Shown here: one piece after another, positions 9,144 through 17,627 of the stretch
How positions within the stretch are numbered: the first letter of the stretch is position 1
How the letters are laid out: each line of letters starts with the position of its first letter
Source of the DNA: an uncultured Sulfitobacter sp.
Lineage (GTDB): Bacteria > Pseudomonadota > Alphaproteobacteria > Rhodobacterales > Rhodobacteraceae
NCBI GenBank assembly: GCA_947492925.1
Contig: CANLOQ010000007.1
Span: 62,001 to 126,000, forward strand
Reading direction: 5' to 3'
Length of the DNA stretch: 64,000 nucleotides
Translations under genes and position numbers: made by a program
The notes under the pieces: generated by a model
What the model saw: only the letters and a program-made list of their open reading frames with translations
Told to the model about the DNA's origin: nothing
Databases searched by the model: none

Positions 9144-9169
9144 CGGCGCGTTTACTCATAAACGCGCCG
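9144..9169 (+). terminator. strong hairpin directly after bchY
   Basis: Perfect 11-bp stem (CGGCGCGTTTA / TAAACGCGCCG) closed by the four-base loop CTCA, starting 2 bp after the bchY stop. There is no T run. As the operon continues into bchZ, it may act as a partial terminator, an RNase processing site or a 3' stabiliser. Confidence 0.6.
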
Positions 9170-9180
9170 TGCGCGAGGCA

Positions 9181-9202
9181 GCGTATCGCGCAAGCGATGC
9201 GC
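9181..9202 (+). other. second hairpin in the bchY-bchZ spacer, GCAA loop
   Basis: Inverted repeat with a 9-bp stem (one G-T pair) and the GNRA-type tetraloop GCAA between ATCGC and GCGAT. It lies 11 bp after the first hairpin and 64 bp before the bchZ start. Its function is unknown. Confidence 0.5.
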
Positions 9203-9266
9203 GTTCGCGCCCAGCTGCAAAGTCGATTGAGTTGTATTGGAAAGATGAAGCCGGGGGGTGTGCGTC

Positions 9267-10730
9267 ATGCTAGTGCAAGACCACGACCGCGCGGGCGGAT
9301 ACTGGGGCGCGATTTATGCGTTCTGTGCCGTCAAAGGGTTGCAGTGTGTGATCGACGGACCCGTGGGCTGTGAGAACCTGCCGGTGACATCCGTGCTGCA
9401 CTACACCGACGCTTTGCCGCCGCATGAATTGCCGATTGTGGTGACCGGCCTTGGCGAAGGCGAGATGGGATCGGGCACCGAAGAGGCGATGAAACGCGCC
9501 TGGGAAGTGCTGGACCCGGCGTTGCCGGCGGTTGTTGTGACAGGGTCGATTGCCGAGATGATCGGCGGTGGTGTGACGCCGCAGGGGACAAACATTCAGC
9601 GGTTCCTGCCGCGCACCATTGATGAGGATCAGTGGGAAGCCGCGGACCGGGCGATGACTTGGATCTTTACCGAGTTTGGCATGACAAAGGGCCGCATGCC
9701 GCCCGAGAAGAAGCGCGAAGACGGGACCACCCCGCGCGTGAATATTCTTGGGCCGATGTACGGCACGTTCAATATGCCCTCCGATTTGGTGGAAATCCGT
9801 CGGTTGGTCGAAGGGATCGGTGCCGAGGTCAACATGGTGATGCCGCTGGGCGCCCATGTGGGCGAGATGCGCAACCTTGTGAATGCGGATGTGAACGTCT
9901 GCATGTACCGCGAGTTCGGGCGTGGCCTGTGCGAAGTGCTGGGCAAACCCTATCTGCAAGCGCCCATCGGGGTGGAGAGCACGACGAAGTTCCTGCGCAC
10001 TTTGGGCGAGATGCTGGGCCTGGACCCCGAGCCGTTCATTGAGCAGGAAAAGCATTCGACCATCAAGCCGGTGTGGGATTTGTGGCGGTCGGTGACGCAG
10101 GATTTCTTCGCGACCGCCTCCTTCGGGATCGTGGCAAACGAGACCTATGCACGCGGCGTGCGGAATTTTCTTGAGACCGACCTGGGTCTGCCTTGTGAGT
10201 TTGCGGTGGCGCGGACGCGGGGCAAGAAGACCGACAATGATGCGGTGCGCAGCATGGTGCATACCAAGCGGCCGCTGATCCTGATGGGGTCGATAAACGA
10301 AAAGATGTATCTGGCCGAGATGAAATCGGGCTTTGGCCCGGCACCTACGTTCATTCCGGCCAGCTTTCCGGGGGCCGCGATCCGGCGCGCCACGGGTACG
10401 CCTTTCATGGGCTACGCGGGGGCCACGTATATCGTGCAGGAAGTCTGCAATTCGCTTTTTGATGCCCTTTTTCACATTTTGCCGCTGGCCTCCGAAATGG
10501 ATGCGACACCGGCAACACCGACACCATTGCGCCGCGACTTCCCCTGGGATGCCGATGCGCAGGCGAAACTGGATGAGATCGTGGCAAGCCACCCGATCCT
10601 CACCCGGATTTCCGCCGCCAAGACCCTGCGCGATGCCGCCGAGAAACGCGCGCTTGATGCAGGGGACGAACGGGTCGTGCTGGAAACAGTTAACGGTCTG
10701 CAACAAGCTTCGGGAGGAGCAAAACCATGA
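9267..10730 (+). CDS. bchZ: chlorophyllide a reductase subunit BchZ
   Basis: A 487-residue NifK-like subunit, the partner of BchY in chlorophyllide a oxidoreductase. Conserved blocks include [15 protein letters not shown] at the N-terminus, [20 protein letters not shown] with its cluster cysteine, and the C-terminal [20 protein letters not shown] region. The ATG at 9267 gives the usual family N-terminus; a GTG at 9258 in the same frame would add three residues. A G-rich ribosome-binding stretch precedes both. The stop overlaps the pufQ ATG (ATGA). Confidence 0.94.
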   Translation: MLVQDHDRAGGYWGAIYAFCAVKGLQCVIDGPVGCENLPVTSVLHYTDALPPHELPIVVTGLGEGEMGSGTEEAMKRAWEVLDPALPAVVVTGSIAEMIGGGVTPQGTNIQRFLPRTIDEDQWEAADRAMTWIFTEFGMTKGRMPPEKKREDGTTPRVNILGPMYGTFNMPSDLVEIRRLVEGIGAEVNMVMPLGAHVGEMRNLVNADVNVCMYREFGRGLCEVLGKPYLQAPIGVESTTKFLRTLGEMLGLDPEPFIEQEKHSTIKPVWDLWRSVTQDFFATASFGIVANETYARGVRNFLETDLGLPCEFAVARTRGKKTDNDAVRSMVHTKRPLILMGSINEKMYLAEMKSGFGPAPTFIPASFPGAAIRRATGTPFMGYAGATYIVQEVCNSLFDALFHILPLASEMDATPATPTPLRRDFPWDADAQAKLDEIVASHPILTRISAAKTLRDAAEKRALDAGDERVVLETVNGLQQASGGAKP

Positions 10731-10963
10731 CGGATATGACAACAGATACGATGCGCGCCGAGCCTGCGTCCCGCACCAAGAGCGGCCCGCCGATGCGCGA
10801 ATACTACGTCTATTTCGCGATCATCTTTGCGGCCACGCTGCCGCTGACGATCCTGACATGGGTGCTGAGCGCCGCGCGCCGGATGGAGTTGCCCGAGCGC
10901 GGCCCCATCAAGGCCGCCTGGAGCCAGGCCCGGATCATCACGCCACGCATCTTTTCCGCGTGA
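10727..10963 (+). CDS. pufQ: PufQ, puf operon bacteriochlorophyll-related protein
   Basis: A 78-residue single-span membrane protein. The recognisable core is [20 protein letters not shown] followed by the C-terminal [15 protein letters not shown], both typical of PufQ. PufQ stimulates bacteriochlorophyll synthesis in Rhodobacter, possibly by handling intermediates. It is translationally coupled to bchZ and marks the junction between the bch part of the superoperon and the puf part. Confidence 0.92.
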   Translation: MTDMTTDTMRAEPASRTKSGPPMREYYVYFAIIFAATLPLTILTWVLSAARRMELPERGPIKAAWSQARIITPRIFSA

Positions 10964-11171
10964 GCCCATACAGGCGCCCAGCCCGCGCCTGACGACATTC
11001 GCCCGCACCCTAGCCCGGTGCATCAGGCGATAAGACCTTCGGGAGCCTCCCCGACAAAGAGGTTCATCACTCCCCCCCGGGGTGGTGGATTAGAGCAAGG
11101 GATGAGCCCTTGTTGTAACCCGGCCGCGGGGGGTACGCGGCGTCGGCACTTTTTTTCGTAAGGAGAAAAAC
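10964..11171 (+). promoter_or_regulatory. pufQ-pufB leader with several inverted repeats
   Basis: This 208-bp non-coding stretch holds short GC-rich repeats, including CAAGGG-N5-CCCTTG near 11096-11112 and CCGCG-N7-CGCGG near 11126. A purine-rich AAGGAG precedes the pufB ATG. In Rhodobacter the pufQ-pufB region carries RNA-processing signals that raise pufBA mRNA abundance. No PpsR-type site was found in it. The regulatory role is inferred. Confidence 0.45.
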
Positions 11172-11327
11172 ATGGCTGATAAAAATGACCTGTCCTTCAC
11201 AGGTTTGACAGACGAGCAAGCGCAGGAACTGCACTCGGTCTATATGAGCGGCTTCATGATCTTCACGATCGTGGCATGCGTCGCGCATTTGCTGACGTAC
11301 TTCAAACTGCCTTGGTTCAACTGGTAA
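11172..11327 (+). CDS. pufB: light-harvesting 1 beta subunit PufB
   Basis: A 51-residue LH1 beta polypeptide that pairs with PufA to hold the bacteriochlorophylls of the core antenna. It has the family N-terminus [20 protein letters not shown], one membrane span with the bacteriochlorophyll-ligand histidine in VAHLLTYF, and the C-terminal LPWFNW. AAGGAG precedes the ATG. It is followed 18 bp later by pufA. Confidence 0.95.
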   Translation: MADKNDLSFTGLTDEQAQELHSVYMSGFMIFTIVACVAHLLTYFKLPWFNW

Positions 11328-11345
11328 ACGAGAGGATTTCGAGAA

Positions 11346-11513
11346 ATGGCACAGTTTTACAAAATCTGGCTGATCTTCGACCCACGCCGCGTTTTCGTGG
11401 CACAGGGTGTGTTCCTCTTTTTGCTGGCGGCGATGATTCACCTCGTCCTGCTCAGCAACCCAGAGACCAACTGGTTCAACCGCGCCTTCGGTGCGGCAGA
11501 AGCAGGCGAATAA
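11346..11513 (+). CDS. pufA: light-harvesting 1 alpha subunit PufA
   Basis: A 55-residue LH1 alpha polypeptide. It begins [20 protein letters not shown], the usual alpha N-terminus, and has one membrane span with the histidine ligand in AMIHLVLLS. It lies between pufB and a hairpin that precedes pufL. An AGAGGA motif serves as ribosome-binding site. Confidence 0.95.
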   Translation: MAQFYKIWLIFDPRRVFVAQGVFLFLLAAMIHLVLLSNPETNWFNRAFGAAEAGE

Positions 11514-11534
11514 GCTCAGCTTTACGACACAGCC

Positions 11535-11562
11535 GCGGGCGGAAACCGATGTTCCCGCCCGC
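11535..11562 (+). other. puf intercistronic hairpin (pufA-pufL)
   Basis: GC-rich stem GCGGGCGG / CCGCCCGC (8 bp, with a possible AA-TT extension around a bulged C), 21 bp after the pufA stop. The equivalent hairpin in Rhodobacter protects the pufBA 3' end from decay and sets the excess of LH1 over reaction-centre subunits. Confidence 0.75.
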
Positions 11563-11634
11563 AGCAACCCACAAATTTCACGCGCATCACATGGCCCGTA
11601 GGGACAGGACCGCTGGCGCAAAAGGAGACAGAAG

Positions 11635-12468
11635 ATGGCACAGCTCAGCTTCGAAAGAAAATACCGGGTCCGTGGTGGGACGTTGGTCGGCGGCGACTTG
11701 TTCGATTTCTGGGTAGGGCCGTTCTATGTCGGCTTTTTCGGCGTCACGACCTTCTTTTTCGCCGCACTCGGCACGATACTTATTTTTTACGGGGCCGCCC
11801 TTGGCGATACCTGGAACCCCTGGCTGATCTCCATTGATCCGCCATCGCTGGAAGTGGGCCTTGGCATGGCACCGCTGGCCGAAGGGGGCTTGTGGCAGAT
11901 CATCACGATGTGTGCGACGCTGGCTTTCGTCAGCTGGATGATGCGCGAAGTCGAGATTTGCCGCAAACTGGGCATGGGATACCATGTGCCTTTTGCCTTT
12001 GGCGTGGCGATCCTTGCCTATGTGACACTGGTGATCATCCGGCCCGTTCTGATGGGCGCATGGGGGCACGGCTTTCCCTACGGGATTTTCAGCCACCTCG
12101 ATTGGGTGAACAACGTCGGATATGCCTACGGCAACTTCCACTACAACCCCGCGCATATGATCGCGATCACGTTCTTCTTTACCAACTGTCTGGCGCTTGC
12201 GCTGCACGGCTCGCTGGTGCTGTCCGCCGTGAACACCGGCGGCAAGAAGAACAACATCGTGACCCCCGACCACGAGGATACCTATTTCCGTGATCTGATC
12301 GGCTATTCCATCGGGCCGCTCGGTATTCACCGTCTGGGTCTGTTGCTGGCGCTGAACGCTGGTCTGTGGAGCGCGATCTGTATCGTCATTTCGGGCACGA
12401 TCTGGTTCGACCAGTGGTCCGCATGGTGGGACTGGTATGCATTATTGCCCTGGTGGGCGGACCTGTAA
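11635..12468 (+). CDS. pufL: photosynthetic reaction centre L subunit PufL
   Basis: A 277-residue L subunit with five membrane helices that binds the special-pair bacteriochlorophylls, bacteriopheophytin and the QB site. Conserved motifs include [18 protein letters not shown] and [20 protein letters not shown], with histidine ligands to bacteriochlorophyll and the non-haem iron. The ATG follows AAAGGAGACAG. The pufM start lies 14 bp after its stop. Confidence 0.97.
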   Translation: MAQLSFERKYRVRGGTLVGGDLFDFWVGPFYVGFFGVTTFFFAALGTILIFYGAALGDTWNPWLISIDPPSLEVGLGMAPLAEGGLWQIITMCATLAFVSWMMREVEICRKLGMGYHVPFAFGVAILAYVTLVIIRPVLMGAWGHGFPYGIFSHLDWVNNVGYAYGNFHYNPAHMIAITFFFTNCLALALHGSLVLSAVNTGGKKNNIVTPDHEDTYFRDLIGYSIGPLGIHRLGLLLALNAGLWSAICIVISGTIWFDQWSAWWDWYALLPWWADL

Positions 12469-12482
12469 GGAGGGTATGAAAA

Positions 12483-13409
12483 ATGGCTGAATATCAGAAT
12501 ATCTTCACGCAGGTTCAGGTTCAGGGACCACCCGAGATGGGCGTCGACACGGACGCGATGATCGGGCGGGAGCGGACAAAAAGCGCAAGCTTCTCCTCGC
12601 TCGCCGGTCTCTTCGGTAACGCGCAACTGGGGCCGATCTATCTTGGCACCTTTGGCGTGGTGTCGCTGGCGACGGGTTTCCTGTGGTTCTTTATCGTGGG
12701 CATGAACTTCTGGTGGCAGGTGGATTATTCGCCCGCCCTGTTCATGCGCGATCTTTTCTGGCTCGCACTTGAGCCGCCTGCCGCTGAATACGGTCTGGGC
12801 TTTCCGCCGCTCATGGAGGGCGGGTGGTTCCTGATTGCCTCGTTCTTCCTGCTGGTGTCGGTGATCTCATGGTGGATCAGAACCTATCTGAGGGCCGAGG
12901 AACTGGGCATGGGCAAACACGTGAGCTGGGCTTTTGCCTCTGCGATCTGGTTGTTCCTTGTGCTGGGTCTTTTCCGGCCGATCCTGATGGGATCGTGGTC
13001 AGAGGCGGTGCCTTACGGGATCTTCCCGCACCTTGACTGGACGAACCTGTTTTCGCTGACCTACGGCAACCTGTTCTACAACCCCTTCCACGCGCTTTCG
13101 ATTGTGTTCCTTTATGGCTCGGCTCTGCTGTTTGCCATGCACGGTGCCACAATCCTTGCCGTCAGCCGCTACGGCGGTGAACGGGAGATCGAACAGATCG
13201 TTGACCGCGGAACGGCCTCTGAACGCGCCGCCTTGTTCTGGAGATGGACGATGGGGTTCAACGCCACGATGGAAGGCATTCACCGCTGGGCCTGGTGGTT
13301 TGCGGTTCTGACAACGCTCACGGGCGGTATCGGGATCCTGCTGACCGGCACGGTCGTGGACAACTGGTTTGTTTGGGCACAAGAGCACGGCTACGCGCCG
13401 CTTGATTGA
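12483..13409 (+). CDS. pufM: photosynthetic reaction centre M subunit PufM
   Basis: A 308-residue M subunit, homologous to PufL, with five membrane helices. The motifs [19 protein letters not shown] and [18 protein letters not shown] carry the special-pair and iron ligands. The length and C-terminus (HGYAPLD) are like those of Rhodobacter, without the extension seen in some species with a PufC cytochrome. It is followed 13 bp later by pufX. Confidence 0.97.
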   Translation: MAEYQNIFTQVQVQGPPEMGVDTDAMIGRERTKSASFSSLAGLFGNAQLGPIYLGTFGVVSLATGFLWFFIVGMNFWWQVDYSPALFMRDLFWLALEPPAAEYGLGFPPLMEGGWFLIASFFLLVSVISWWIRTYLRAEELGMGKHVSWAFASAIWLFLVLGLFRPILMGSWSEAVPYGIFPHLDWTNLFSLTYGNLFYNPFHALSIVFLYGSALLFAMHGATILAVSRYGGEREIEQIVDRGTASERAALFWRWTMGFNATMEGIHRWAWWFAVLTTLTGGIGILLTGTVVDNWFVWAQEHGYAPLD

Positions 13410-13422
13410 TAGGAGAGAGACT

Positions 13423-13659
13423 ATGACGGACAACAACGACTATCTCCGCACAGGCGACAGCACCTTCCGACTGCGTGCTGATGTGCTGGCACTGATGCTG
13501 AAGGGTGCAGGCTATGCCGCCATCTTCTGCCTTGTTGTGGGTTTCCTGATCTGGATCACCTACGCGGTTGGATTGCTTCTGCCGGAGGAATCCAAGGAAG
13601 CGGATGATCCGACACCGTTCTCCTACAACCTGAGCGTTGAGGGCGACCGAACCGTTTAA
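13423..13659 (+). CDS. pufX: PufX, LH1 ring-opening/core-complex protein
   Basis: A 78-residue protein with one membrane span at about residues 30-53. LMLKGAGYAA matches the MMKGAGWAG region of Rhodobacter PufX, and LLLPEES matches its MLP boundary; the rest is divergent. In Rhodobacter PufX leaves a gap in the LH1 ring for quinone exchange and helps dimerise the core. Its place after pufM, where other roseobacters have pufC, supports the call. The start is the ATG after AGGAGAGA; an upstream in-frame start at 13369 lies inside pufM and is rejected. No pufC is present in the window. Confidence 0.85.
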   Translation: MTDNNDYLRTGDSTFRLRADVLALMLKGAGYAAIFCLVVGFLIWITYAVGLLLPEESKEADDPTPFSYNLSVEGDRTV

Positions 13660-13664
13660 GAATT

Positions 13665-13695
13665 GGCGGGGCCGCCAAGTGCCTCTGGCCCCGCC
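13665..13695 (+). terminator. hairpin after pufX
   Basis: Perfect 9-bp stem GGCGGGGCC / GGCCCCGCC with a 13-base loop, starting 5 bp after the pufX stop. No strong T run follows, so it may be a 3' protecting structure or leaky terminator before dxs. Confidence 0.6.
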
Positions 13696-13739
13696 TTCCA
13701 GTTCCGATCCGGTCATGTCCCTTGACCTGGTCGGAAACC

Positions 13740-13841
13740 GTCGAGAAGAGGCTTTCTCGACATGTCCTGTTGGCTACGGGAACCGGGGCGGTGACAGCTT
13801 CGCTTGCGATGCGGTCCCCGCCCCACTCCCGGGCCAACAGG
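13740..13841 (+). promoter_or_regulatory. structured leader upstream of dxs
   Basis: Two further inverted repeats occupy the pufX-dxs spacer. GTCGAGAA / TTCTCGAC (8 bp, 6-base loop) spans 13740-13761. CCTGTTGGC / GCCAACAGG (9 bp) spans 13766-13841 and encloses complementary G-rich and C-rich tracts, giving a long folded arm. It ends 32 bp before the dxs ATG. No known riboswitch class was recognised. Confidence 0.45.
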
Positions 13842-13873
13842 CACCTCCCTCTCCGTAGCCACTGGAGCCAGCC

Positions 13874-15781
13874 ATGACAAAGACACCGCTGCTAGACCGC
13901 ATCCGTGACCCCCGTGACCTCAAGGGGTTGGGGATCAGGGATCTGACCAAACTCTCCGAAGAATTGCGATCCGAAGTGATCGAGGCGGTGGCCCAGACGG
14001 GCGGCCATCTGGGGTCGTCGCTGGGTGTGGTCGAACTGACGGTGGCGCTGCATGCGGTGTTTGACACGCCGCGCGACAAGCTGATCTGGGATGTGGGCCA
14101 TCAATGCTATCCGCACAAGGTGCTGACAGGGCGACGCGACCGGATGCATACGCTGCGACAGGAAGGCGGGATTTCGGGTTTCACCAAACGCTCTGAATCT
14201 GAATACGATCCTTTTGGAGCGGCGCATTCCTCAACCTCCATTTCCGCCGCACTCGGGTTCACCGTGGGGCGCGATATGGGCCAGCCGACCGGCGATGCGG
14301 TGGCGGTGATTGGCGACGGGTCGATCAGTGCCGGTATGGCCTATGAGGCGATGAACAACGCAGGTGCCGAAGGGCGGCGGATGTTTGTCATTCTGAACGA
14401 CAACGAAATGAGCATCGCACCGCCCGTCGGCGCGATGTCGAAATATCTCTCGGGTCTCTATGGGTCCCCGCTTGGCGGGTTGCAGCAGGTGGCCGAAGGG
14501 TTCGAGGCCGCACTGCCCGGTCCCTTGCGCGATCAGGCCCGCCGCGCGCGGCAGATGGTAACGGGTGCCGTCGGCGCACAAGGCACCCTGTTTGAGGAAC
14601 TGGGCTTTCAGTACGTGGGCCCGATCAACGGCCACGATATGGAACAGTTGATGAGCGTCCTGCGCGCCGCGAAAACCCGTGCGACGGGGCCTGTTCTGAT
14701 CCACTGCTGTACGGTCAAGGGCAAGGGATACGCGCCAGCGGAGAAGTCGGCGGACAAGTACCACGGCGTCAGCAAGTTCGAGGTCGCCACCGGAGCGCAG
14801 TCAAAAAGCAAACCCAATGCGCCGAGTTATACCAAGGTCTTTGGTCAGGCGTTGGCGCGGCTGGCGGATGATGACAGCCGGATTGTGGGGATCACCGCCG
14901 CGATGCCGGGGGGCACCGGGATGGATATCTTTGCCAAAGCACATCCCAAGCAGATGTTCGATGTGGGCATTGCAGAGCAGCACGGCGTGACCTTTGCCGC
15001 CGGGCTGGCGGCTTCGGGATTGAAGCCTTTCTGCGCGATATATTCGACCTTCCTGCAACGCGGATACGATCAGATCGTGCATGATGTGGCGTTGCAAAAC
15101 CTGCCCGTCCGGTTTGCGATTGACCGTGCCGGACTGGTCGGTGCCGATGGCGCCACCCATGCGGGCGCTTTTGACATCGGGTTTCTGACGGCGCTGCCGA
15201 ATATGACCGTGATGGCCGCCGCAGATGAGGCGGAGCTGGTGCATATGGTGGCCACAGCCGCGGCGCATGACAGCGGGCCAATTGCATTCCGGTATCCGCG
15301 TGGCGAGGGCGAAGGTGTGCCGATGCCAGAGGTTGGGGACGTGCTGGAGATCGGTAAGGGCCGGGTGATCAGCGAAGGGTCCGACGTGGCGATTCTGTCG
15401 TTCGGGGCGCATCTGGGTGAGAGCCGCAAGGCGGTGGAAAAGCTGGAAGCGCAAGGCGTGTCGGTGACACTGGCGGACGCGCGTTTTGCCAAGCCGCTGG
15501 ACCGTGATCTGCTGCACCGTCTGGCGCGCAAACACGCTGTGCTGGTGACGGTCGAGCAGGGCGCGCGGGGCGGGTTTGGCGCGATGGTGCTGCATGATCT
15601 GGCGCACGAAGGATTGCTGGATGGATCGCTGGCGGTGCGCACGATGACATTGCCGGACAGATTTATTGATCAGGCGGCACCGGATGCGATGTACGCCGAC
15701 GCGGGGCTGACCGCGACGGATATTGCGGCAACGGCTTTGCAGGCGTTGGGCCGGACACCGGTATCCGGTGGCGTGACCTGA
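13874..15781 (+). CDS. dxs: 1-deoxy-D-xylulose-5-phosphate synthase Dxs
   Basis: A 635-residue thiamine-diphosphate enzyme that condenses pyruvate and glyceraldehyde 3-phosphate, the entry step of the MEP isoprenoid pathway. Conserved motifs are [16 protein letters not shown], the ThDP-binding [18 protein letters not shown], and [17 protein letters not shown] with the catalytic glutamate. Its position after pufX supplies precursors for carotenoids and the phytyl tail, and the same order is known in Rhodobacter capsulatus. Many roseobacters carry a second dxs elsewhere; that cannot be checked here. Confidence 0.96.
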   Translation: MTKTPLLDRIRDPRDLKGLGIRDLTKLSEELRSEVIEAVAQTGGHLGSSLGVVELTVALHAVFDTPRDKLIWDVGHQCYPHKVLTGRRDRMHTLRQEGGISGFTKRSESEYDPFGAAHSSTSISAALGFTVGRDMGQPTGDAVAVIGDGSISAGMAYEAMNNAGAEGRRMFVILNDNEMSIAPPVGAMSKYLSGLYGSPLGGLQQVAEGFEAALPGPLRDQARRARQMVTGAVGAQGTLFEELGFQYVGPINGHDMEQLMSVLRAAKTRATGPVLIHCCTVKGKGYAPAEKSADKYHGVSKFEVATGAQSKSKPNAPSYTKVFGQALARLADDDSRIVGITAAMPGGTGMDIFAKAHPKQMFDVGIAEQHGVTFAAGLAASGLKPFCAIYSTFLQRGYDQIVHDVALQNLPVRFAIDRAGLVGADGATHAGAFDIGFLTALPNMTVMAAADEAELVHMVATAAAHDSGPIAFRYPRGEGEGVPMPEVGDVLEIGKGRVISEGSDVAILSFGAHLGESRKAVEKLEAQGVSVTLADARFAKPLDRDLLHRLARKHAVLVTVEQGARGGFGAMVLHDLAHEGLLDGSLAVRTMTLPDRFIDQAAPDAMYADAGLTATDIAATALQALGRTPVSGGVT

Positions 15782-15785
15782 TTGG

Positions 15786-15821
15786 GCGCGCTTTGCGCGC
15801 GTTCTATTTTATTCTTTTTCT
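15786..15821 (+). terminator. Rho-independent terminator after dxs
   Basis: Stem GCGCGC-TTT-GCGCGC followed by a T-rich tract, 5 bp after the dxs stop. Overlapping it, CTTTTTCT / AGAAAAAG forms a second, AT-rich stem that could serve the convergent idi side. Confidence 0.75.
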
Positions 15822-15892
15822 TCCAGAAAAAGGGATATGGCGCGCGGGCGGGCGCACTGCGGGACATATAGCCAAAACAAAAAGGGGATCGC

Positions 15893-16435
15893 TCAGGCCG
15901 CGCCCAAAATCATTTCGTGGTGCTTTTTGAGGTAGATGCGCAGCCACGGCGTGAAGGCATCGGGGTTAGCCTCAATCTCTGCGGAAAGATCCTGAGGTGA
16001 GACCCAGCGGGTGGCCATGACTTCATCGGGGTTTGGATGAAGCGGCATGGTGTCATCTGCTTGCGCAAGATAGACCTCGACGACTTCGTGTTCGATCAGC
16101 CCGTTCCCGACATCGGCGCGGTATTCGACCTGGCCGCGATGCGTGAGTGTGAGCCCCGTGATGCCCAGCTCTTCGTTCACGCGGCGGTGGGCGCAGGCAA
16201 GCGGGTCTTCGTCCCATGCGGGATGCGTGCAGCAGGTGTTGGCCCAAAGGCCCGGCGTGTGGTATTTTCCCATCGCGCGCTGCTGGATCAGGATCGCGCC
16301 GTCCCGGATGACGAAGACGGACACGGCGAGGTGGCGCAGGCCGCGCTGATGGGCGGCGAGCTTCTCCACCGGCGTGAGCGTGCCGTCGATCCATGCGGGG
16401 ATCATGATGTCGGTTGGGACCATTCCGCCGTCCAT
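15893..16435 (-). CDS. idi: isopentenyl-diphosphate delta-isomerase (type I)
   Basis: A 180-residue Nudix-fold isomerase that interconverts IPP and DMAPP. Family motifs are the catalytic cysteine region GLWANTCCTHP, the Nudix-like RRVNEELGI and the acidic VEYRADVGNGLIEHEVVEVY. It is the last gene of the minus-strand operon bchG-bch2-bchP-idi, 10 bp after bchP. It fits with dxs on the facing strand as precursor supply for pigments. Confidence 0.95.
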   Translation of the reverse strand: MDGGMVPTDIMIPAWIDGTLTPVEKLAAHQRGLRHLAVSVFVIRDGAILIQQRAMGKYHTPGLWANTCCTHPAWDEDPLACAHRRVNEELGITGLTLTHRGQVEYRADVGNGLIEHEVVEVYLAQADDTMPLHPNPDEVMATRWVSPQDLSAEIEANPDAFTPWLRIYLKKHHEMILGAA

Positions 16436-16445
16436 TTGTCAAGCC

Positions 16446-17624
16446 TCAGACGCGGTTGACTGACACGATACCGGCCAGATGCGCAAGGTTCTTGATGCCG
16501 ATTTTCAGGTGCGCCATAGGCCGCGCCTTGACCAGTTTTTTGTTCATGTAGGCTTCGAACGTCAGACGTTGCACATCGACGTCATGGCAGAGCGACACGA
16601 AACGTTCGCGCCGTTCGTCGGAGCGGTAGTAGGCGTTTTGCATGGCACCCAGCACGCGGAACACCTGTTTATGCTCGCGCATGAAGAGTTTCCGGGCCAG
16701 TTGTAGATCACGTGCGCGGCCCGTGGTGAGGCAAGCGGAGGCGGCGGCGGCCGCGACCTGTCCGCCGACCATTGCGTAGTAGATGCCTTCGCCCGAGGAT
16801 GGGGCGACAACACCTGCGGCGTCACCGGCCAGTACCACGTCTTTTCCGTTGTCCCATTTGTCCATCGGCTTGAGCGGAATGGGCGCGCCCTCGCGACGGA
16901 TGGTTTTACAATCGGCCAACCCCGAGGCGGCCCGCAGATCGGCGGTGGCTTTTTTCAGGTCCACGCCGTCAAGCCCGGTGCCCATGCCAACGGAGGCGGA
17001 CTTACCGTGCGGAAAGACCCAGCCGTAGAAATCGGGGCTGATCGCGCCGTCATAGATCACGTCGCAGCGTTTGGGATCGTATCTCGCCGTTGGCTCAGGT
17101 GCCTCGATGATTTCATGGTACGCGATGACGTAGGGTATTTTGTCGCCGCCCGGCACTTCGGCCTTGGCCACGCCGGAGCGGGCACCATCAGCGCCGATGA
17201 TCAGTTTGGTGTTCAGCGTTTGCGTCTCGCCCGTCGCTTTGTCGCGGTAGAGAACGGATGTCTTGCCCTCTTCCCGCTCAATCCGAAGGAATGTGCCGGT
17301 GAGCCGTGTGGCCCCTGCCTCGGCTGCGCGTACCCGCAGAAATTCGTCGAAATGTTCGCGGTCAACCATGCCGACGTAGCCGTTTTCGATGGGAATATCG
17401 ACCTGACGCTGGGTGGGCGATATCATCCGCGCGGTGTTGATGCGGGCGACGACCTGCGCATCGGGAATGGCGAAATCGCTGATCAGACGGGGTGGAACGG
17501 CACCGCCGCAAGGTTTGATACGGCCTGCGCGGTCAATCAATGCAACCTTATGGCCCGAACGTGCCAGATCTTCGGCTGCAGTGGCGCCGGAAGGGCCGCC
17601 TCCGATTACAACGACATCAAACAT
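16446..17624 (-). CDS. bchP: geranylgeranyl diphosphate/bacteriochlorophyll reductase BchP
   Basis: A 392-residue FAD-dependent geranylgeranyl reductase that hydrogenates the geranylgeranyl tail of bacteriochlorophyll a to phytyl. The N-terminal FAD fold VVIGGGPSGATAAEDLA, the KPCGGAVPPRL motif and GDAAGVVAPSSGEGIYYAM are characteristic. It starts 3 bp after the upstream PucC-like gene stops, so the two are co-transcribed. Confidence 0.95.
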   Translation of the reverse strand: MFDVVVIGGGPSGATAAEDLARSGHKVALIDRAGRIKPCGGAVPPRLISDFAIPDAQVVARINTARMISPTQRQVDIPIENGYVGMVDREHFDEFLRVRAAEAGATRLTGTFLRIEREEGKTSVLYRDKATGETQTLNTKLIIGADGARSGVAKAEVPGGDKIPYVIAYHEIIEAPEPTARYDPKRCDVIYDGAISPDFYGWVFPHGKSASVGMGTGLDGVDLKKATADLRAASGLADCKTIRREGAPIPLKPMDKWDNGKDVVLAGDAAGVVAPSSGEGIYYAMVGGQVAAAAASACLTTGRARDLQLARKLFMREHKQVFRVLGAMQNAYYRSDERRERFVSLCHDVDVQRLTFEAYMNKKLVKARPMAHLKIGIKNLAHLAGIVSVNRV

Positions 17625-17627
17625 AGG

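Noticed and set aside
9270-10742. 490-codon open frame on the minus strand
   Set aside because: It lies exactly antisense to bchZ and its translation shows no family pattern; high-GC codon use keeps the opposite frame open.
13423-13659. remnant of a pufC gene after pufM
   Set aside because: The frame is intact, has its own ribosome site and matches PufX motifs; no haem-binding CxxCH motifs are present.
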